The position numbers and the translations under genes were made by a program. Under the pieces are notes generated by a model. The model saw nothing but the letters and a program-made list of their open reading frames with translations. It searched no databases and was not told where the DNA came from. From Pisolithus tinctorius (taxonomy: Eukaryota; Basidiomycota; Agaricomycetes; Boletales; Pisolithaceae), in NCBI GenBank assembly GCA_024663395.1, contig JANFAH010000091.1:1-64000 (forward strand): a DNA stretch of 64,000 nt. Direction: 5' to 3'. Below, one piece after another: positions 10,950 to 21,169 of the stretch (the stretch's first letter is position 1; each line of letters starts with the position of its first letter).

Positions 10950-13440
10950 CTCCCCTGAACTGTGCCAAACTGCCTCTCCATGTGCATAGTCATCAGCCCC
11001 AGCATCTGGCAGATCTGGGCTAGCTTAACCTCTTCATCATCCACCCTACTTTCCAGGACTCATATGCACTTGACCAAAGCCTTGCACATGGTTTGTTCAG
11101 CCAGAATTGTGACCAGCAGAGTTTTTTTTGACTGGTGGATCCTCAATCTGGTTCAACATCTTGAAGTCACCTGTGTCATCCAACAAGCTTGTCACCTTTG
11201 CAGAGAAGCTGCCTTCAAACAAGTATTGGAACTCATTGACAGGGGCTAGAGTGGATTTGATGGAAAAGCAAAGAGTGGGAGTGGCTGAGGGAAGAAAGAG
11301 TGGAGGAGGTTGAAGGTTTGGTGAGGGATTGCTGGGGGAGGGTGTTGGATCATTGGATGGTGATGTTGAGGGCATCAGTATGGGTTCCAGGTTCTGCAGA
11401 GGCCCTAGCTTGCAAGGTGGAATTTTCAGTGTCAGCCTTCCTGAAGGCACAGGGGCTGCAGACATCACCTTTGGTACCATCAGAGACTCAGTTCATTCAT
11501 GTGATGGATCAGGGGTCTCCTCCCCAGTGTTGGAGTTCTTTTGCTGTAGATGGGCTTGTATTTCTTCTTGATGAGCTGCTTGTATGTGGTACTCACCTTT
11601 CTGCCCACTCTGCAAGAGCATGTACTGTAAGTAGGTCTTCACCAAGAGCAACTGGCTTGAGGTAATCTTTTGGTCTCCATCATAATCAGCTGGAGTGCCC
11701 CAATCTTCAGTTCAGTATGTTTCCCAGCAGTGGGATTTGTGAGCTTTGATGGTTTAGACATTGTGTGCATCACAGGTGGGAGTGCAGAAGTAGGAGTGGG
11801 GGTGGTATGTATGATGGGAGTACTGAGAGACATTACAGAGTGGGAGAAGACATTTGAGAGGATACCAGATGTACAGCCTCTATCTGGATGTTCTGGTTCA
11901 TTTGACAAGCCAGTGGCTGTGTCAGGTTCTTGTTCATCTTCTGAGGAAGATTTGTAATGTATGGGTCACAATGGCACCCAATAACAGTTGTTTGTGGGGA
12001 TTGTGGTGGTGCACTAGACAGTGACCATTCAATGCAAAGGCAGTAGACTTGAACTTTTGTCATGCTAGACCTAAGTCTGGGTGTAGGTCAAGCTCAACAC
12101 AGCCTAAAGGTTTCTGACTAGCAAAATAGCATAGTCAACCATGTAGATGACAGTGGATTTATCAATTGCTATTCTGAGCATCCCTGTTAGGGATCTGAGG
12201 GCAAAGTTCCAAGGAGCACTGCACATGATTGAGTAGCTCAAGTCTTGAGGCATCCACATGTAAAGAGCTAAATAGGTCATTGGTTGAACAATGACAACAT
12301 GACACTACAGCAAGGCAGAACATATCACCAGTGATGGGAGTAAGGAGCTGTCAGCTCAAGGAGAAGAAGGTAATGAAGTCTGACAGATCATACACAAGGT
12401 GAATGTTGGGTGAAATGAGGTAAATAGCAGGTGAAATGTAACATTGATCAGGATGTCTGGTTGGCCTATAGTATTCTGTAGCCAAACTTACAGTACAATT
12501 TAAATGGGAATGGGATCATATTGGGTGATTATGCCATTGAGTAGCTCAGGTACAAGTAAACACAAGTAAAATTAAAAATTAAAAAAAAATTGTCTATCTC
12601 CCCTGCACTGCACCCACCTGTGCAATCAGGAAATCCCTCTGTAATGGTGGTGTCCAAAGCTGGTTGAGAGTAAGGGGAACAACCCAGAGGGCTGTAAGAA
12701 TGCCAATGACTGCCATAAATGCATCCTCCCCAACATAAAACCAGTGGGCTAGAACCAATAAAATCAAGCTACAAGAATTGTCCATCAACCATAATGGTGA
12801 TATTGGAAATGTGAGCCCACCTGGACAAACAAAACACAACTGGCAAGGCAAGGACATACAGAGAAAACCAGACTCTGGCTGGATTCAACTAATTTAACCA
12901 TAAGAGCAAGTTAACCTTCAACCAATGGATAACTTGCCTGTTTGCTAACAGGAACTGAAGGGATGGGCTGGATATACATTATTAATAGGCTGGCCATTGC
13001 ACACTGTGAGCTCAGATGAAATGCACCACCAAACCTTGAGGGGGTGGGATTCTTTGCCTGCAAGACCAAAACCAATAAATGTAAGGTCTGCCAACAAGAC
13101 AGCAGTTGCCTGCCAGGGGTTGAGCAGCATGTAGATATTTTCAACCCTTGACTTACTGTGGCAGCAGTAACCATAACAATCTTCTCATAGTTCTCCCAAA
13201 ACACTATGAGATTTTTCTGATAATCTCCATCTTGCATGCCAATGATGGAATAGTAGAGGATGCCAATGAAGCCAACCACACAGAGCCAGAGGGCTGGCCC
13301 CTTGGTATCTAGATGTGTATGAGCACCTGTTACTAGAGGGAGAATGGTGACACACCTAGTGTCATGGAGCCAGGTTCAACCCTATGTCTTTCCATAACCT
13401 GGGTTCCTGGTGGATATGTTGCTGAGGCACCAGGAGGGAT
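10950..13440. other. CpG-poor DNA without a recognised gene
   Basis: This is the target into which element 3 inserted. It is strongly depleted of CG dinucleotides and rich in TG and CA. Open minus-strand stretches exist at 11480-11097 (Pro/Ser-rich, KIPPCKLGPLQNLEP), 11908-11639, 12063-11833, 12857-12594 and 13279-12911, but I recognise none of them and see no start/intron structure. An A-rich run lies at 12570-12590. It may be an old, methylation-decayed repeat. Confidence 0.4.
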
Positions 13441-13668
13441 CCAGGTATCCAGAGATGAGTGTCAGCAAATAATTCAGACATGACATACCCATACTGCTTT
13501 GACCAGCTGCAGTCATTTCAGCATCTCCACTTGCACCTTGGGAGTAATCATGTTAAGCCTTGATGATAATTTGCTAGATGGGACATACCTTCTCCTGTGG
13601 TTTGGACATCCAGAGGCAACCCACCACTGGATTCCCCTTCCCCTTGATAGCAATCACATTCAGCAGCA
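13441..13668 (+). repeat. Left copy of a diverged repeat flanking the Harbinger transposon
   Basis: About 220 bp that aligns by eye to 22600-22830 on the same strand. Shared blocks include TGTCAGMAAATAATT, GACATACCCATAC, CTCCACYTTG, CATACCTTCTCCTG and TTTGGACATCCAGAGG (the last nearly perfect). The Harbinger element inserted within this repeat family. Confidence 0.6.
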
Positions 13669-13671
13669 TTA

Positions 13672-13740
13672 GAGCTTGTACGGAAAGCGCAGTTCACTTG
13701 CAGTTCAGAAACTTGTCGGATTGTTCTTGTTTGATGGGTG
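13672..13740 (+). repeat. Left terminal inverted repeat of the Harbinger element
   Basis: Matches the minus strand of 22562-22490. Over the first 20 bases the only differences are two CpG-type transitions. Similarity weakens after about 65 bases. Confidence 0.8.
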
Positions 13741-14834
13741 GCACACAGATTCGGCATAAGGTCCGGCAGTATGTCGGAGATTGAACTCCTCCAAAGATGC
13801 TGCCTGATCATCCCGATGTGCGCCGAGCACTACTGCAGCATATTTTGACTGCCCTCCAGACACTCCTAGTCTTGTTGGCTGAACTGGTTGGCTCCAGTGT
13901 TCGCAAAGAGCCGATACCGTACCACACCTCCAAACTCTCTGGAGATATGTGGGTTCAAGAACTCCTAACTGGTCACCCTGATCGTATTCGCTGTGAACTT
14001 GGTATGTGCAAGGAGATTTTCGTTCAGCTCATAGAGGAGCTGCAGGAGATTGGTCACAGCAACTCGAAATTTGTTACTCTGGAAGAACAGCTCGCGATTT
14101 TCCTCTACACATGTGTGACTGGCCTGATGGTCAGGCATGTTGGTGAGCGTTTTCAGTGGTCAAATGACACAATATCTCAGTGAGTTCAATACAAAATACG
14201 TGCGACAAATCAGATATTCATATTTTTTACAGGTACTTCAAGAAATTGCTCTTCGTATTTTCAGAACCCCCCTTTTATATTACCTATGTCCAGTTTCCGA
14301 CTGGTGAAGCCATCCATCCGAAGATCTGACGCAACCCCAAATTTTGGCCATACTTTCGGAATGTGATTGGTGCGATAGATGGCTGCCACATTCCTGTATC
14401 CCCCCCTTCAATTATACGTTCCAACTATCGCAACTGCAAGGGATTCCTCTCGCAAAACGGCCTGTTCATCTGCGATTTCGGTCTGAAGTTTGTTTATACG
14501 CTGACAGGGTGGGAAGGATCTGCGACGGACGCCCGTGTCTACGGTGACGCAACATCCACCGACCTCCACATCCCCAATGGAAAATATCTCCTCGCTGATG
14601 CCGGCTACCCCTCACGTCGAGAGTTGCTAGTCCCCTACCGGGGCATCCGGTATCATCTTGCAGAATGGGGCCGTGCTAACATGTGGTATGTTTTTTGTCT
14701 TGCTCACTGTTTTATTTATTTATTCATTTCCTCTCAGACCAGCAAATAAGGAGGAGCTTTTCAACTTGCGGCATGCGTCGGCACGAAATGTCATAGAACA
14801 AATCTTCGGCATCCTAAAGCGTCGCTTTTGAATA

Positions 14835-15228
14835 TGTTACGATACGTACTCTTTTCCTTTCTTTTCTTTTCTTTTCGTCTTATCTAATCTTTTCATCTTA
14901 TCCTATCTCTCGGACCCGACCCGGACCCCGGTCTGGACCTCGCCTCGTCTTTACCTTGCTTCCTCCTTCTAGTATGCTCCGCTCCACTGTGATATCATTA
15001 TGACATCACTATGATGTCATGGACCTCATGTATGCCTCACCGTTGCCTCATGTACTGTAGTATAAGTATCGTTGCTCAATCACCCAACTAGCTCTAAGCT
15101 AGTTCATTTGGGTCTTCGAGTCCTAAACTTGCCTGCTTCTAAGTCGTCTCCCTCTCCTTCTCTCCTCCTCTTGCTGTTGGTTCTTGGTGCGAGCCTACAA
15201 CAAACCCTGTTGTTTAGGTCTCGTCACA
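14835..15228 (+). repeat. 5' LTR of the chromovirus
   Basis: 394 bp, starting TGTTACGATACG and ending CGTCACA. A TATA-like TATAAGTA at 15061 lies 35 bases before AAGCTAGTTCA (15096-15106), the likely start of the transcript. Seven bases differ from the 3' LTR. Confidence 0.95.
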
Positions 15229-15230
15229 CT

Positions 15231-15241
15231 TGAACTAGCTT
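15231..15241 (+). other. Putative self-primer binding site
   Basis: TGAACTAGCTT begins two bases after the 5' LTR, where a primer-binding site belongs, and does not start with TGG. It is the exact reverse complement of AAGCTAGTTCA at 15096-15106 inside the LTR, 35 bases after the TATA-like box. That is the arrangement known from Tf1, in which the 5' end of the transcript folds back to prime reverse transcription. Confidence 0.6.
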
Positions 15242-15534
15242 CTTATCATTGTACCTTCGCACTGCCGTCACCATTCCTCGCTTCCTTCGCAAAGGCTCAT
15301 GGGTGTACTCGCCAAGTCCCCCAGCCTCTGAACCCGACCCAAACCTCTTCATCCCGTACATCCCCGAACGACATTCGTTCACCCCACTTTTCGATCACAA
15401 CCTCTACCCCCTTCCACCTCCACCCTCCTACCCTTTTTCCATTGAATCCGTCTTCCCCTGTTCACCCCCTGCTGAACCACAGCAACCTCGTTACAACCTC
15501 CGCCCCCGTCACACACTAAAACGACCAGATCGCT

Positions 15535-16593
15535 ATGGAAGGCATTCACGACCAGCTTACCGAGCTCCGCGACACTCTCGACGCTCTTCAAGACGAAAAC
15601 TACAGACTAAGCAACGAGCTAAGAGATGCTCAAGGAACGATCGCGACCATTGAGGGTCAGCGAAATCAGTGGAACGCCCTCCCTGCCAATGTCATTCAGA
15701 GGAGGATTGAAGTAATGGCCGACCCAGGACAGTACGCTGGAGATCGTGCCAAGTTTTCAGAGTGGTGGGTCAAGATGAAGGTATGGGTCGCGCAGAATAG
15801 GACCGCCCTACCGACTGCCCAAGATAAGTGTACTGTGGTATGGTCCCGCATGACAGGGCCTGTAGCTGGAAGATTCGCTCAGGCCAAGTTCTCCCTCGCC
15901 ATCATCACTGGAGTATGGCCTGATATGGCCAAGATGATCGAGGATATCGATAGGTTCTTCGCCCCTCAAACGGATGTTGAGTGGGCAAAAGCACAGATGC
16001 GCACGATGCGCCAAGGGAACTCTCGGTACGAGGAATTCTACGTGAAGTTTGAGTCCCTAAAGGTCCAGGGACATGTTACTGATGAGACTGCCGGCTTCTT
16101 GCTGGAAAATGCCGTTCACCCCGCCATCGTAAAAGAGGCCCTAAGGAGGGGATATACTCAGGGCAACTATCTTCAGATGACCATCGCCTTCCGAGAAGCC
16201 GCCCTGGCCAGGGACCGCTTCAAACTTCTATACAATCACTATCCCGATGAACCCGCTCCCCGCTCTTCTTATAATCACCCCTCATACACCCCTCGCTTTA
16301 CTCCTACTGGTACCCAACCCGGTCGTGGCACCCCCATGGAGATAGGCACTGCTCGTTTCCCTCCTCGCCCCGTTCCCTCTCATATCAAGTGCTTCGACTG
16401 TCAAGGGAATCACTACAAACGTGATTGCCCTCGTGCTAAAGGAAAGGGCCCTGTTAGGCCCAGCATACAGGAGGTTACACAAGAAGCACAGGAGTCCGCT
16501 CTTCATCAAATGTCGTTTGAAGAGATGCAAGCCTTCTTCTACGACAAACAAATCAACGAGATGAAGAGCCAGGGAAAAGAGTTCGGCCAGTAG
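15535..16593 (+). CDS. Gag of the chromovirus
   Basis: A 352-residue frame from ATG 15535. Residues 1-40 form a likely coiled coil (LRDTLDALQDENYRLSNEL). Residues about 70-230 are the gag domain (FSEWWVKMKVWV, MIEDIDRFF, RYEEFYVKFESL). A zinc knuckle CFDCQGNHYKRDC follows near residue 285; the spacing is CX2CX3HX4C, one residue shorter than usual between the second Cys and the His. It would package element RNA in virus-like particles. The frame ends at TAG 16591 and overlaps pol, which lies in the -1 frame; GGGAAAA at 16572-16578 is a plausible slippery site. An upstream frame (15249-15653) without an ATG is open too, but I do not count it as a gene. Confidence 0.9.
   Translation: MEGIHDQLTELRDTLDALQDENYRLSNELRDAQGTIATIEGQRNQWNALPANVIQRRIEVMADPGQYAGDRAKFSEWWVKMKVWVAQNRTALPTAQDKCTVVWSRMTGPVAGRFAQAKFSLAIITGVWPDMAKMIEDIDRFFAPQTDVEWAKAQMRTMRQGNSRYEEFYVKFESLKVQGHVTDETAGFLLENAVHPAIVKEALRRGYTQGNYLQMTIAFREAALARDRFKLLYNHYPDEPAPRSSYNHPSYTPRFTPTGTQPGRGTPMEIGTARFPPRPVPSHIKCFDCQGNHYKRDCPRAKGKGPVRPSIQEVTQEAQESALHQMSFEEMQAFFYDKQINEMKSQGKEFGQ
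16572..16578 (+). promoter_or_regulatory. Putative -1 ribosomal frameshift site (GGGAAAA)
   Basis: The heptamer fits X XXY YYZ with the gag codons CAG GGA AAA, and slipping back one base opens the pol frame, which is open across the gag stop (reading RVRPVEDRVSTGYVYNKFSV downstream). Gag ends five codons after the site. Heptamer and frame relation are seen; use as a slippery site is inferred. Confidence 0.55.
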
Positions 16594-19500
16594 AGGATCG
16601 GGTCTCCACTGGCTACGTATATAATAAGTTTTCGGTCTTAGGCATTGACAATCTCTCTACCAAGCAGGATATATTTAACTCAGAGACTACTGTACCATCT
16701 GAAGAGGCAACCCTAGTGGGCGCGGCCGCGGATGTAAAACTACCGGTGCTTAATTCCTTTTGCGATAAAAATAAAAATACGCCTATCCAGAAAACAAAAG
16801 AAACCCCGAAAGTAAGAACGGTAGATCCAAAGGCAGAGTTGGAGTTAGAGGTGGTGTTGGAAGGACGAGAAAAGAAATGGAGCGTAAAAGCGTTGGTGGA
16901 TTCAGGAGCCAATGACACCTTCTTGGACAAGAAATGGGCCAACGAAAATAACGTCCCTCTGATCAAGCTTGGCCGACCCGTCGCCGTCCTTAACATCGAT
17001 GGCACTCCTAATGTCGCAGGAAACATCACACATGTTGCCTCCCTCATCATGAACTACCAAGGACACCGAGAGTCTGTCTGGGCTCAGGTCACTACGCTCG
17101 GTACCCACCCCCTCATACTCGGTTACACCTGGCTACGAAAACACAATCCAGAGGTGTGCTGGGAAACCAAGCAGGTGAAACTGTCCCGGTGTCCTCGCAA
17201 GTGTCATGATCTCGCCCCGAAAACAAGGGCAGAAAGGATAGCTGAAGAACAAGAGGCACAGGACATGGAGTACCTCTATCCAAAACTCCGTTCCACCAGA
17301 GTTCAAGCCGGCACTACTGAAGAACTTGTCCCGAGGGAGTATCACCAGTATCTAAAGGTCTTCTCAAAGGAAGAGTCAGAAAGGATGCCACTTCGCAAAC
17401 CCTGGGATCATGCCATCGACCTTAAAGAAACCTTCACTCCCAAACGTGGTCGTCTCATCCCACTCTCTGTAGAAGAACAGAAGGAGGTGTCTGATTTCCT
17501 TGAAGATCAGCTACGAAAAGGATATATCCATCCCTCGAAGTCACCACAAACCTCTCCGGTGTTCTTCGTTCCAAAGAAAGATGGGAAGAAATGTATGGTT
17601 CAGGATTACCGCTACCTCAACGAACATACAGTGAAGAATGCATACCCTCTCCCCCTCATTTCTCAGCTCGTTGACAAGCTCAAGGGCTGTAAACTCTTCA
17701 CTAAAATGGATCTCCGGTGGGAATACAACAACGTCCGTGTCAAGGAAGGAGACGAATGGAAAGCTGCCTTTGTTACTCACAAAGGCGCTTATGAACCGCT
17801 GGTCATGTACTTTGGCCTCTGCAACTCGCCGTCCACCTTCCAAAACATGATGAACGACATCTTCGGTGACATGGAGGACGTCCTTGTGGTCTATATCGAC
17901 GACCTGATGATCTTCACCAAGATGGATGACGAGAAGGAGCATGACAGGATAGTCCTGGAGGTGTTAAGAAGGCTACAGGAGAACGACCTGTTTGTCAAAC
18001 CGGAAAAGTGCTTCTTCAAACAGAAGCAGGTGGAGTTCTTGGGCATGGTGGTTGGAACTGAAGGGGTCAGCATGGACGAAAGTAAGGTCAAGGCCATAAC
18101 CGAATGGCCGGTCCCCACGAAGGTTCGCTCAGTACGGGCCTTCTTGGGCTTGGCAAACTTTTACCGGTGCTTCATCAAGGACTTCGCCCAAATCGCTCGT
18201 CTGCTCAATGACCTCACAAGAAAGGATCAACTCTGGACCTGGGGGTCTCGAGAACAACAAGCCTTCGACACTTTAAAACTCGCCTTCACCACCGCCCCTG
18301 TTCTTGCATTCCCAGATCAAGACAGGGAGTTCCATCTAGAAACCGACGCCTTGGACTTCGCCACCGGTGCTGTCCTCTCCGTGAAATGTGAAGATAACCT
18401 CTGGCGACCTGTCGCCTTCTACTCCCATTCCATGTCCCCTCCCGAACGAAGTTGTCAGGTCTTTGGCAAGGAGATGTTGGCCATAATTCGTGCCCTGGAA
18501 ACGTGGTGACACTATCTCGAGGCCACCCCTTATCAGTTTGAGATCTGGACAGATCATGCAAATCTCCAGTATTTCATGAAAGCGCAAAACCTGGACCGTC
18601 GCCAGGCACGCTGGGCTCAATACCTCTCTCGCTTCAACTATAAGCTGGTGTATAAGCCCGGGTCTTTAATGGCTAAGGCTGACGCCCTTTCTAGAAGGGA
18701 GGATCACGAGCTGAAAGGGTCAGATAATCAGGGGGTCACGATGCTGGACCCCTCTAGAGTGGCAGCTACCCTGATGGTGGGAGAGGATGTTGATCTCGTT
18801 CTTGCTCTGAAATCCGCCTCCTCGGTAACTCCGCAACCGGAAGGGTCTGTCCTTAAAGAGGGACTGTACATCTGCCAGGAGAAGGTCTATGTTCCGCCCG
18901 CTGTCAGGATTCACTGTCTTGAAAAACACCACGACACCCCGTTTGCAGGACACCCTGGATGGAAGAAAACTCTGGAACTCGTCTCCTGCAGTTATGTTTG
19001 GCCTGGGATGACCGCCACTGTTAAGGACTACGTCTCGGCGTGTCACTGCTGCCAAATGGCTAAGAGTTCTAGGGTCCCTCCTGCAGGGAAACTCCTTCCG
19101 AATCCCGTCCCAGAGCGACCTTGGACTGACATCTCGGTTGACTTCATGGAGCTACCAGAGGCACAGGGCTTTGACAACGTCATGGTGGTGGTAGATAGGT
19201 TTTCGAAGGAGGTGGTCTTTGCCCCCACTACCAAGGAGGTTTCCTCGCTTCAAACTGCGGAACTCTTTCGGGATCATGTGTGGACCCAGCACGGGTTACC
19301 CTCCTCTGTCATCTCGGATCGGGGCCCCCAGTTTGCCAGCACTTTCACCACTGAGCTTTGCAAAATGCTTGGGGTCAAACCCAGGCTCTCCACCGCCTTC
19401 CATCCTCAGACAGATGGCCAGACAGAACGCCTTAACCAGGACCTGCAGCAGTATCTCCACCTCTTTGTCAACGACCGACAGGACTGTTGGCCTTCTTGGC

Positions 19501-20279
19501 TTAAGGTTGCCCAGTTCTCCTATAACAACAAGCGACAGGAGTCTACTGGCAAAAGCCCCTTCTCGGTTACTCGTTCCTACACTCCCAGGATGGGTGTGGA
19601 ACCCTTCCTTTCCAAGGCAGAGGCAGCTACAGATCACGCTGTTGACCTCGCTAAGGTTTTGGAGGACACAAAGAAGGCTTTGGACAAAGCTGCAGAGCAA
19701 ATGAAGGTGTTTGCAGATGCGTCTTGCTCTGACGCCCCTTCTTACTCGGTTGGTGACATGGTTTGGCTAGAGACCTCCCGCATCTCCCTCTCTGGTCACC
19801 CCTCCAGGAAACTCACGGAACGCTGGATTGGCCCCTACAAGGTTGTTTCGTTAAAACCTAATGCGGTGGAGTTGAAACTCCCAAAGACCCTCAAGATCCA
19901 CCTGGTTGTTAACGTTTCTCAGGTCAAACCGTACAAGGGCCCTTTGGAGGGACAGACTGTCACCCGTCCAGGACCAGTGGTGGGACATGAAGGCGATGAG
20001 GAGTTCGAGGTGGATTACATCGCTGATTCTCGCCTAAAAAGGAACAGGCTTGAGTACCTCGTCCATTGGAAGGGGTATCATGATGAGGATCGCACTTGGG
20101 AACCTCAGTCCGCTTTGCAGTCTGCCCCTGGTGCTGTCAAAGACTTCCATCGCCGTAACCCTTCTGCTCCTCGAAAGCTCTGTGGCATGGATTCCTCCCT
20201 CTTTTCCTCCCTCTTCAAACCCTTGGAAAACTTCACTGACACCATCCCTACCTTTAATCGCCTGGAAGTCGATTTCTAA
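16579..20279 (+). pseudogene. Pol polyprotein of the chromovirus with one internal stop
   Basis: One reading frame runs from the frameshift site to TAA 20277, interrupted only by TGA at 18507-18509. Protease: LVDSGANDTFLD near 16895. RT: KKDGKKCMVQDYRYLN, MDLRWEYNNV and the catalytic YIDD near 17895. RNase H: LETDALDFATGAV near 18340, then after the stop HYLEATPYQFEIWTDH. Integrase: zinc-binding His/Cys cluster (KHHDTPFAGH, CHCC) at 18925-19055, catalytic Asp in SVDFMEL, Asp in ISDRGPQF, Glu in GQTERLNQ, then a GPY module (IGPYKVVSL). A chromodomain (VDYIADSRL, YLVHWKGY, TWEPQSAL) at about 20005-20125 would steer integration to marked chromatin. The stop replaces the Arg codon of the usual W-R-HYLE motif, CGA to TGA. 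Everything else looks intact. Confidence 0.93.
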
Positions 20280-20290
20280 GGAGGGGATAG
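20278..20290 (+). other. Polypurine tract of the chromovirus
   Basis: AAGGAGGGGATAG directly before the 3' LTR, the expected primer for plus-strand synthesis. It overlaps the pol stop codon. Confidence 0.7.
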
Positions 20291-20684
20291 TGTTACGATA
20301 CGTACTCTTTTCCTTTCTTTTCTTTTCTTTTCGTCTTATCTAATCTTTTCATCTTATCCTATCTCTCAGACCCGACCCGGACCCCAGTCTGGACCTTGCC
20401 TCGTCTTTACCTTGCTTCCTCCTTCTAGTACGCTCCACTCCACTGTGATATCATTATGACATCACTATGATGTCATGGACCTCATGTACGCCTCACCGTT
20501 GCCTCATGTACTGTAGTATAAGTATTGTTGCTCAATCACCCAACTAGCTCTAAGCTAGTTCATTTGGGTCTTCGAGTCCTAAACTTGCCTGCTTCTAAGT
20601 CGTCTCCCTCTCCTTCTCTCCTCCTCTTGCTGTTGGTTCTTGGTGCGAGCCTACAACAAACCCTGTTGTTTAGGTCTCGTCACA
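20291..20684 (+). repeat. 3' LTR of the chromovirus
   Basis: 394 bp, same length as the 5' LTR, with seven substitutions, all CG versus CA or TG. Followed by the target duplication GAATA at 20685-20689 and then the continuing transposase sequence. Confidence 0.95.
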
Positions 20685-21169
20685 GAATACTCCTTCTGGC
20701 GCCAGAATACGACATCGATATACAAGCACGGATCCCCACCGCACTTTGCGCGGTTCACAATTTTATTCGTACGCATGGTGAGAGCGAGGAGGGCACAGAC
20801 GATATTTCTCTCGATGAAGATGATGAGGGCGAGCAGCAGCCAGGCCCGCGTACTAATCCCCAAGCCACGGAAGGAACGAGGAACTTAGAAGAAGACATAC
20901 TCGTGCGCGGGATGCGGGACGATATTGCGACGGCCATGTGGGCCGATTATCAACGTATTTTGGTGGAGCGAGCGCAGAGTACCGTGGACAGTGAATCAGA
21001 CGCGGAATCCGACTTCTTCGAGGAAGAAGTCGCTAGTTTGTTTTAGCTACATCCATCATGTACTAGTAAAATCTAATCCAACTTTTGTTCGATGCACATG
21101 CTGGAGGGATGCCAACACATTTGATAGTTCATTTCTGTAGCTACGATACACTGACTCGTGCTACACATA

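Larger units (their letters stand above)
14835..20684 (+). mobile_element. Chromodomain Ty3/Gypsy element (chromovirus), full length
   Basis: A complete element of 5850 bp flanked by the 5-bp target duplication GAATA (14830-14834 and 20685-20689). It has two 394-bp LTRs, gag, a pol frame with protease, RT, RNase H, integrase and a C-terminal chromodomain, and a polypurine tract. The chromodomain puts it among the chromoviruses; the self-complementary primer site suggests the Tf1/sushi style of priming. The LTRs differ at seven sites, so insertion is fairly recent. One CpG-type stop codon in pol appears to be the main lesion. Confidence 0.95.
13797..21046 (+). pseudogene. Harbinger DDE transposase, split by a Gypsy insertion
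   Basis: Exon 1 (13797-14179) encodes the helical N-terminal region (KLSGDMWVQELL, ERFQWSNDTIS). An intron runs to about 14232. Exon 2 holds the DDE_Tnp_4 core with the catalytic Asp in GAIDGCHIPV (near 14370), the second in TDARVYGD (near 14530) and LADAGYPSRR; after a second intron (about 14691-14738) comes the catalytic Glu region ARNVIEQIFGILKRRF (to 14829). There the chromodomain Gypsy element breaks the gene. The C-terminus resumes at 20690 (ILLLAPEYDIDIQARI, HNFIRTHGE) and ends at 21046 in an acidic tail. A TGA at 14327-14329 replaces the expected CGA before RNPKFWPYF, so the gene was probably already dead by a CpG change. The enzyme would have cut the inverted repeats at TTA-type targets. 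Confidence 0.88.

Noticed and set aside
15249..15653. Open frame overlapping the gag start of the chromovirus
   Set aside because: Starts without ATG, overlaps gag in another frame, Pro-rich; may be leader. Not counted as a gene.
18286..19700. Minus-strand frames opposite the chromovirus pol
   Set aside because: Antisense shadows of RNase H and integrase with no domain.
20525..20689. N-terminal extension of the transposase 3' exon frame
   Set aside because: This part is LTR sequence; true transposase coding resumes only after the target duplication at 20685-20689.
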